Positions 56,659 through 64,000 of a stretch of DNA of 64,000 nt are shown here, one piece after another. Origin of the DNA: Patiria pectinifera (Eukaryota > Echinodermata > Asteroidea > Valvatida > Asterinidae); NCBI GenBank assembly GCA_029964075.1, contig CM057141.1, positions 10,540,001 through 10,604,000 of the forward strand. Reading direction: 5' to 3'. The notes below the pieces were generated by a model. That model had not been told where the DNA came from. It did not search any database and was given only the letters and a program-made list of their open reading frames with translations. Numbering within the stretch: the first letter of the stretch is position 1; each line of letters opens with the position of its first letter. Made by a program: the position numbers and the translations under genes.

Positions 56659-59600
56659 ATGAGAATTGAGATGGGGGATGCAGGACAAAGCGGTTTTCAT
56701 TGGACATTACCTGAAGCTACAAATCGGCAAGTCACACAGATTGGGGCCTCAGCGTGTGGTGCAACAGCAGTTATAAACTCACTGGTACAAATAAATATGT
56801 TTCATCCTGGGGAGAAGATGAATTAATGCCCAGACCCCTACTTCTTGGACATTTCCCGCCCATTCCCAACCCCAACCCCCCTCCCCCATCCAAACCCTCT
56901 TGGAAAAAGTGCAGGGGAAAATAATGAAAAAAGCATAAATTTGCTGAATATTTCAAATTTTGTCCAAAAAATTTAAAAGTGTTACCCACCTACACTCTTT
57001 CAATGGCTACATTTTACCCCAACCTCCTCCTCAGTGCTTACTTAATTTCCAACCCCGTTTCCAATAGTAAGCCCTGGATAGGAAACTTTCTTTCTGTATC
57101 CTGATTCGATACCACAATTGGCTAGAAATTGATTTATATCGTGTACTTGGTGTTGTTATTCACAACATGCAGGGCGTGTTTTCACGATCATTCGTCCACG
57201 CCTTCTTAAAATATTCATTTCTTTTCCAAATTGTTCATATTAATATGAAATGTGATACTGAATATTGTCTTGTTAAGATCGTAACAGTTTAATTAAAATA
57301 AAACCGTGTTTTTTCGTAACTCATGCCATGCTCGTGCTACGACAAATTGATTCTGTTTTTACCCCAGACACTGCATACAAAAACAAATGCACATGAGACC
57401 CACAGGCAGGCACCAGACTATTCCTCATGCAAAAGTTCAAAAGTCTTGCACATGCAAATGATCCAATACCAGGGTGAGAGAGCAGGTAGTGGTGGGTGCG
57501 TACTGCTTGATACCCTGGGGACGAGGTTGATTTTACCCTTCTCTTAACACTTGCAAAACACAGTACAAATTAGGTCAAATGTCATCACCACATTTGCATT
57601 TAAGTTCAAACTTTATTCGAAAAAAACTACTGATAATAAGTCGCAACAAAATACCTGCCAACTGCAGTGTCTTTTGAAATGCTAATACATATTTTCCTTC
57701 TAGAAAGTGCTTAAGATCGACAAAGACCAAGAGGAGGTTGCAACAGCCGTCAACACCAGGCTGCGGGCCAACAACGTCCCCCTCACAGAGTACCTTTTCT
57801 CCAGGAGTGTTGCCGGAGTGACACACACCGACATCATCGAGGGCCTGGAGAAGGCATCCGGTGGAAAGATCTTCGCTAGATTCTTTCACCTCTACCCTAA
57901 GAGGGTAGTGGATTTACCCAGCTGGCTGGCCGGCTGGATTAATCTGGGTAATGGATGATTCGTCAAATGGTAGTTAGCCTAGTGACCTTGTTGTACCAAT
58001 CTGACTGACTGACTGACTCCCCGTCACTTGTGACCTAGACTGTTTGTAGACTGGTGAAGATAGCCGGGTTGTGCTATTGTATAGGATTGCCCCGTATCGC
58101 CAATGAATCGGTGAAATCTGATCCATTGTGTAGACCGGATGCATGAAAAGACTCCAAGTGGATAGCCATTCATCAGTTCAATAGAACTTTGTGCACTTTG
58201 GATCAGCCTAAAAGGGCCAGTTCATGCTCGGCAAAAGTTGAACACATTCCAGCGACTTTTCCCAGATGTCAACGTCGTCAACAGTCAAATGAAGTATGAA
58301 CTGGCCTGCACTAATTGTCTTGTTTTTATTAAGAAAAAAAAGTCACTTTCTAAAATCACTGTAGCGGCAATCAGTATAGATGTCACATAAATATTGAAAC
58401 CCACACAAAATTATCAATATACAAACCAAAAGAAATCCCTGGAAATCAATAAGCCATTTGCGATTGGCCTATACCCTTTGGGATTTAAATTTGAAAAACA
58501 TCTGGTACACTGACTTGCTCAGAATGCTTGGCACATTTTAACTTAGAATTCTCCAGACCAAAGACACGGTTGCTAATCACATGATTCGGGGCAAGCTCTT
58601 GCATAGTTACATAAGAGACGCTCAGCACCAATACATTGTTCCCAATGGCTGAGAATGGCACAAAGACACCAAACCATGCCGGAGCATGGGGTTGCTAGCA
58701 TAAGGTTTGCCCCGAATAACGTGATATAGTAACAGTCTCTTTGGTGGAGAGAGTGCAAAGTTAAAATGTGCAAAGCATTGGATAAAGTCAGCGTTCCAAA
58801 TTTTATTCATATTAATCTAGCAAATATTTGGCCAGTTCATATACTCAGCCAAAATTCGCGTAGCAAACTTGCAAAAGTTGAACACATTGCAGTGAAGTTT
58901 CGCTTGGCATGAAGTATGAACCGGCCTATACTGTACTAAGATTGTCTTGTCTTGTTTTTATTAATTAGATAGAAAAGTTACTTTCTCAAAGTCACTGTAT
59001 CAGCACTCAGTAAAGGTACACAAATATCCCAACCCACCCATAATTATCAATACAAACAAAAAAATCATATGCCAATTTTTTGTCTTGGTTCGTAGGAGTT
59101 GTTCCGATAGCAACACTCAATCTCCAGCATGTACCGAGTGGCGAGACCAACATTCCAGATGCTTGGCATCACCAGATGGTGTATGGCGTGACTAGCGAAG
59201 GCGTGCACATGTGCAACCCACTTACCGTGGAGACCATTCCCAACTTCATCAATTACGTAACCAGCGACTCGGTGCTGTTGGTAAATTTCCATTTGTTTTA
59301 GGCCTGGTTCCTGCTAATGGACACCGTGCACAAAAAGTAGATGGCGCTTTCTGACCACTTTCGAGAACCCAGTGGATGGGAGACACTGCATGCGCATATA
59401 AGCGCGTTCACACCGTTGATCGTGGACGTCCTATTGTCCCTCTTTTGTTTGTACGTATGCTGGGAATCGTGGACGATATTGTTCCCTTTCGTTCTCTGGA
59501 ATTTTTCGTCTACGGTTTAAAAAGATGAACACGCCCGTAAGGGTTGCGTGTATATAGCACGAACTATAAATTTTCTGAATGTGCACAAAACCGTAGCGTT

Positions 59601-61068
59601 TTTTGTATGAGTGACAGCTGCATCATCGGCAGTCCGTTTGATTGTCCCTCCCATGTGGTCTCCCCCAACTCTCCCCTTGTAACCGTTGAGGGTGTTCTTG
59701 TGCACGGAGTCCTCATACCAATCAGGGAGGCCACTCACGGAGGCCTCCAACAGTGGCGGAACATCGGGCCAGCTATTGTTCAGATAATCTGTGCAGGGGT
59801 ACGCAATAGCTAGCACAATGCTTTCGCCGTTGGGAGTGGGCGTGTGTGACTGTACAAGTACAGTGATACCATTTTGGTCATGGTCTACAGCAAAACTATT
59901 ACTAAAGACTTTGTGTATAACTGTAACAGAAACGTTCGCGTGCAAATAATGTATTTGTGATGTTATTTTCAAAGATTTGAATTCATTCAGTGTAAGAAAC
60001 TATTGGGATCGTTTTCATGTGAAAGTTTGACTGTTGCAGTCTCTCCAACAACTCCAGAGTCCAGTCAAGTAATTTGAAGTTATAATGTTTGCATATTTGA
60101 TAAGAAATACCAATTGGATCAACTTGAATGAATCAGGTTCCACATGACTCTAGAAGGCCTGTCTGAAACGGGTGACATTTGGCCATTTCACATTGGTTTG
60201 GTTATTCACGAAACCATATATTGGTGGGTAGGGTTAGCACTTGGGATTTGTACTTAATGTATCATATCCAGTTTCTCAAAAGTCGTATGACTATGAAGAC
60301 ACAAATTCACATTCCTCACAACACTAAATTTGTCTCTCTGAGAAAAGCAAGAATATTGGCTAATTGTTGAAGTGGAAGTCCTGTTGTCACCTTAAAGTCA
60401 TCCACAAACATCTTTCGTGTCCAAAATCATTTCATTTTAACAGATTCGCAGAGTAGATGTTATCAGTCGATGGCAAGAAGGCATGGATTTGTCTGTTCTT
60501 TCCCAAAATGATGATTCTGGATGGCGGGAAATGGACGTCGAAGGTTAGTGTAGAAATCTTGTGACTTGCTAAACATGCCTCACCATTAGTGCTTAAAGTG
60601 ACTAGAATGAAAACAATTTCTTGAGTAGTTTAGTTTATGTTGTAAATTTTGCCTGAAGTGATTCTTATTATCAATAAACAGTTTACGATTTTGTATGGTT
60701 TCCTTGCACAAGTCCCCACTCAACGGTCACAAAGGGAAGAGTTTGGGGCGACCACTGGGAGGGACATTCAAACACATTGCTGACGACGCAATGGTTATTG
60801 TTACACTCAATGCAAATGTTGCTATTGTTGCTAATGAAATTATTTCATTTCCTCTAACTCAGGCCAAGTCAAGAAGATGCTGAGTGAGCCAGAGCCCTAT
60901 AGCCAATCACCAGAGAGTCGACCAGCTGGGCTGCTTGCTGATTGGCTGTTCAAGAGTCACATTTGTATACCTGCCGCCTACCAGTCAGGCGTAACCTTGT
61001 GTGTGAGGAAGGATAACACTGCTGCTTACAGGCTGTTGATTGAAGAGCCAGAATTGGTCGTTGCGTAG
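56659..61068 (+). CDS. Uncharacterised 286-aa protein with C39/papain-like cysteine peptidase signatures
   Basis: I do not recognise a named family. Five exons: 56659-56784, 57704-57947, 59096-59280, 60444-60543, 60863-61068; every phase closes (287 codons). Exon 1 starts MRIEMGDAGQSGFHW after an in-frame TGA and holds GASACGATAVINSL, a Cys-Gly helix start like the nucleophile of C39/papain-fold peptidases (Cys33). Exon 2 carries NVPLTEYLFSRSVAGVTHTD, then FARFFHLYPKRVVDLPSWLA. Exon 3 has GVVPIATLNLQ followed by DAWHHQMVYGV (His148/His149) and CNP (Asn164), the spacing expected of the His and Asn/Asp members of such a triad. Exons 4-5 encode a tail ending EEPELVVA. No signal peptide or membrane segment is visible, so it is probably cytosolic. 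Peptidase activity is inferred from the motifs only; it could be an inactive relative. The final exon is followed by AT-rich DNA with AATAAA candidates near 62580 and 62693. Confidence 0.82.
57020..57529. mobile_element. Longer MULE-like relative (510 bp), 9-bp TSD
   Basis: Begins CAACCTCCTCCTCAGTGC and ends CCCTGGGGACGAGGTTG; exact 9-bp TSD ATTTTACCC at 57011-57019 and 57530-57538. The outer about 55 bp on each side match the 100-bp copy; the middle 403 bp (57072-57474) are absent from it. It lies in the first intron of the peptidase-like gene. Confidence 0.78.
58180..59070. repeat. Intronic tandem duplication carrying a GGCCAGTTCATA palindrome MITE in each copy
   Basis: 58216-58440 and 58829-59070 match: a MITE with GGCCAGTTCATA and TATGAACTGGCC (or TATGAACCGGCC) ends, followed by 'attgtcttgtttttatta', 'agtcactttct' and 'aattatcaatat'. 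Lies between exons 2 and 3 of the peptidase-like gene. Confidence 0.7.
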
Positions 61069-61254
61069 TTGAGGGGGAGGGGCAAGTTCAGGGTGGGGGG
61101 GGGCAAGATGAGACTTTGGGAGGGGCAAGCTGAGATTTGGGGATGGGCAGGGAACATTTCGGGGAGGAGATTCAGATATTTACAGCCAACAAATCATGAA
61201 TTGCACAATATAATATCAAACTCATCAATCATTGTCATGAATGATTTTGTCGGC

Positions 61255-61340
61255 CAGCCAACATTGAAAACAAGGTGGTTGAATGGCAAGACCTCTGCAC
61301 TAGAAAGTATGAGGTCCTGGGTTCAAATTCCACCTTGTAA
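61255..61340 (+). mobile_element. tRNA-like SINE head
   Basis: ACAAGGTGGTTGAATGGCAA (box A-like) and CTGGGTTCAAATTCCACC (box B). The ends ACAAGGT and ACCTTGT would pair as a 7-bp acceptor stem, but I cannot fold a normal anticodon arm, so a degraded tRNA or SINE head is more likely than a working gene. Confidence 0.5.
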
Positions 61341-62922
61341 AATGTTCTAGTATTTTGTAAATTGTTTCTTACAAGATGTCGGACAGCAGTGAGTGCCAGT
61401 TCTCTTAAAATTCAGTCGACTTTGCTTTTAAATTCAAATAATAGTAATGTTATATGTGTGTGCATCTGCTGTGCAGGTTTTTTGGGGGGAGGGTGTTAAA
61501 AAAATAGTGGTATTTAAATTACAAAATATAAATTTCAGGATATCACAGGAACCAGTTTGATGATTAAGTCAGATGAAACACTTGTCATAATTCAAAGTGG
61601 CTCTGCTATTCCACGATGTGATGCCTGATGTGCAATTGTATGATCTGGTCACCTCATGAGTATGTGTGACGAGATGGCTGCTTGGACATGTTAACCAATT
61701 GCCAGCTGTACTAAGTTGTTTCACATTGTATTATTCCTTGAAGAGTCGATAAAAACCATAGAGTGTGCCTGGTCGGTTTCAGGACGTTACAGTGCGTAAT
61801 AGGCAGGGTGGTTCGGGCATGTCAGTGACAAAAGGGTTTATAATATTTCTCTTAGAACGTTAAAATCTACAGTTTTGAATGCATGCACCGATGCTGAATC
61901 AGAGGGTCTAGTTATTCAAATTTCCCAAATTTTTCAAGCCAGCACAATTATGCGCCATCATAAATCTTGCCAAAACCGTGGTGTTCAAATGAGGATTGTC
62001 TTTCATGTTTATTTTCATCTGGTTATTTATACCCACATGCATGGAATTTTATATATTAATGCTTCGATATAATACTGTTTCTGTAATCCTTACACAAACT
62101 TCAGCAAAGTATTTAATTGGAGTATACAGTTGAAAGTAAAGTAAAGTAAAGCAAAGCATATGCAGGTTTAGGAGTTGAATGCAGTCGACTTTCATAAATA
62201 TAAACTATGTTGATACATGTACAAATTCTGGTTATAGTGAACATACAGCCTTGGCCAAACTGTACATTTATGTGCACAATAAATGGAACTGATGGTCCTC
62301 GTTCATACAAATTTCGGACATAAACATTTTTGTCAGGTCTGGTTGAGTTTATATTAACTGAAGTTGACTGTAGTGAAATAAGAGATATTGTACCGCTCAG
62401 TTTTTGTTCATTGGAAATGCTTTGAACTTTGTCGGTGTTTGAAGTTCCCCCTTCATTTTGGATACCCCTGTAGTTCTTGTGTAAATAAAATTGAAAAAGT
62501 GTGTACAGATTATATTGGGGTTTTTTTCAAAGATTATATTTTGCTCTTGTATTCAATGCTGTACTTTTTTTAAGGTAAACAATAAACATCAAATATTGTA
62601 CCAACAATTGTTGATGTTTGGTTTTTTTTGTTCATTTGGTTGGTTTATATTACATAAGTTTGACAACTAAAATGTTGTTGTTTTTGTAGTACAGCAAATA
62701 AACAGGAAACCATGCATAAATGGGGGGTGCACCCAGGTTTTCGAGGGAGGGGGTTTGCCATATTTTTCTGCATGATTTTCCTTCTTTATTCGGTCGGGGG
62801 GGGGAGGTGTTTAAACCCCTACCCCTGTAACCATATAGATCTGCCACTTCTAAAAGACATTTGCTATATGCATATGCCTTTCTTTCTGACCTGCTCAGCC
62901 TCTTACATTACACCATACTGAA

Positions 62923-63231
62923 AGGGTGGCATGGGTGGCTTGTGCGTAAAGCGCTCGCCTGTCACCAAGGTGATCACAAGTGAGTAGAGTTGTGCGTTGG
63001 TTCTCTCCTGTGCCACAAGGTTTTTTCTCTGAGCCCTCCGATTTTCCTCCCTCCGGAAAAATCAAACACTTTCGGTCTCAGGCTGTGCTCTGTGGTCATA
63101 TATGGGTCGATGTGGCCGGCCGCCATAGGCGCCTGAACGTGCCAGCGGCCCCACCACGTAGCCGCGTCCTTCGCAATTCAGCATCCCAGCTGTGAGCAAG
63201 AATGATTAGCCTCCCAAATTATTGTTATTAT
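62923..63231 (+). mobile_element. tRNA-derived SINE, family B, long copy
   Basis: Head GTGCGTAAAGCGCTCGCCTG; body with GATGTGGCCGGCCGCCATAG and TAGCCGCGTCCTTCGCAATT; ends 'cccaaattattgttattatt'. Box B is degraded. Confidence 0.75.
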
Positions 63232-63784
63232 TTATTATATTCAAGTGCTGGCGCATTGTAAAGTGTGTGCTTATTTCTTTGACGCTTTGTTACTTGAAAG
63301 TTCATACAGCATTCTCTAATTTTGGAAACAGCTTTTATATCGTTATGACCAGAAATGAATGGAAGTGATGCATATAGGTTAGAAGAAAAACAAAAAAGTA
63401 CATAATGACAATATAATTTTAACGCTTCTAAAAAGCACTGTCTTACTCTTATACATGTACTCTCTTTTGGAAGGCAATGTTGTTTTGGTGAGGTTTTTTG
63501 GGGGGAGGGGGTATTTTGCTCTTGATTTTTAATATCAGGCGCTTGAAACAGTCAAAACAAAAAAGCAGACGACGGCAGCTCAGCTGATCCTCTTTCAATG
63601 TTAATGTACTTTTATCTCGGAATCGTCGTAAAATTACTTACCAATCGTAGTTATTTGTAAATAAATATAATAAATCTCGAATACTAAAAATATTTTTAAC
63701 AGTAAATAACTTTGATATTGTTTTGAAAGGGTATAATTAGGAAATGATTAATTAAATTATACGAAATCGTCCGGCCTTCCCGCC

Positions 63785-64000
63785 ATGCCTCGGTTACTTC
63801 CGGCACTGTTACTTGCCAATTTCGTCCCCATAGGGTTGAGCAGTACGCTACCACAAGCTGTTAATTTTGCAAACGCGGTTAAAAATACAGTAGACCCTGG
63901 GAACAAGGTTAGTTGCACACGTACACACGTATTTTCGGTACAGAATTTCTGCACAACCGAGGCCGGAAAAACACCTCAAAATGGCCATCGAATTGTTCAC
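63785..64000 (+). CDS. First exon of an unidentified gene, possible signal peptide; truncated by window end
   Basis: An ATG in good context (cccgccATG) follows an in-frame TAA about 35 bp upstream and lies in a small CpG-rich patch after AT-rich DNA. The reading begins MPRLLPALLLANFVPIGLSS, a plausible signal peptide or membrane anchor, and continues TLPQAVNFANAVKNTVDPG. An AAG|GTTAGT at 63907/63908 is a good donor in phase 0, giving a 41-residue first exon. The frame also stays open to the window edge, so the end is uncertain. An alternative start, ATGGCCATCG, lies at about 63980 in another frame. Family not recognised. Confidence 0.4.
   Translation, partial: MPRLLPALLLANFVPIGLSSTLPQAVNFANAVKNTVDPGNKVSCTRTHVFSVQNFCTTEAGKTPQNGHRIVH

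Larger units (their letters stand above)
61069..63784. other. Intergenic region downstream of the peptidase-like gene
   Basis: No coding region is supported. It contains a G-rich tract (61070-61165), a tRNA-like SINE head (about 61255-61340), AT-rich sequence with several AATAAA hexamers (for example near 62485, 62580 and 62693), a G-rich patch near 62700-62825 and a long SINE (62923-63231). The last 250 bp before 63757 are AT-rich and turn CpG-rich at the next gene. Confidence 0.55.

Noticed and set aside
59517-59972. 151-residue minus-strand frame, similar to a plus-strand frame at 60695-60883
   Set aside because: The two share a repeat (HKNTLNGYKG versus HKSPLNGHKG readings) in opposite orientation in introns of the peptidase-like gene. 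The match is at DNA level and flanked by repeat sequence, so a dispersed element is more likely than a protein.
61246-61345. Functional tRNA gene
   Set aside because: Box A/B and a 7-bp terminal pairing are present, but no canonical anticodon arm folds; treated as a SINE head.

Overview
This is a stretch of nuclear genome from an invertebrate animal, most likely a marine deuterostome. An echinoderm is my best guess, but the sequence alone does not settle it. The genes are split by GT-AG introns and their products resemble human proteins closely along their length. The non-coding DNA is packed with short inverted-repeat transposons and tRNA-derived SINEs. There are no operons, ribosome binding sites or CRISPR arrays.

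Layout. (1) At 1-8504 (+) lies the 3' half of TONSL (disordered linker, ubiquitin-like domain, C-terminal leucine-rich repeats); the gene starts before the window. (2) At 11420-23495 (-) is a complete six-exon BPHL-type alpha/beta hydrolase. Its third intron holds a frameshifted rhodopsin-type GPCR, a truncated partial duplicate of it, a dead LINE fragment and a hAT-like element. (3) At 23709-37817 (+) is a complete six-exon PDCD5, divergent from BPHL across only 213 bp. (4) At 40880-52008 (-) is a complete 14-exon CLPTM1L. (5) At 56659-61068 (+) is a complete five-exon gene for a 286-residue protein with C39/papain-like cysteine peptidase signatures; I do not recognise a named family. (6) At 63785 (+) the first exon of another gene, with a possible signal peptide, starts and runs off the window.

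All exon joins were built by hand from splice consensus, reading phase and similarity to family members recalled from general knowledge. Phases close in every complete gene: BPHL 296 aa, PDCD5 131 aa, CLPTM1L 540 aa, peptidase-like 286 aa. The genes do not form an evident pathway: TONSL acts in replication-fork repair, BPHL is a hydrolase, PDCD5 binds chaperonin/p53 pathway partners, and CLPTM1L is an ER lipid scramblase.

The most unusual content is mobile DNA. Several non-autonomous elements have clear target-site duplications (TSDs). The hAT-type ones have subterminal regions expanded into GACTCG-, AAGTCA- or GAGTAC-type arrays. There is also a foldback-like element with tandem-repeat arms, an element built on a GTTTAAAC-centred palindrome, and a MULE-like pair with 9-bp TSDs in which one copy looks like a deletion derivative of the other.
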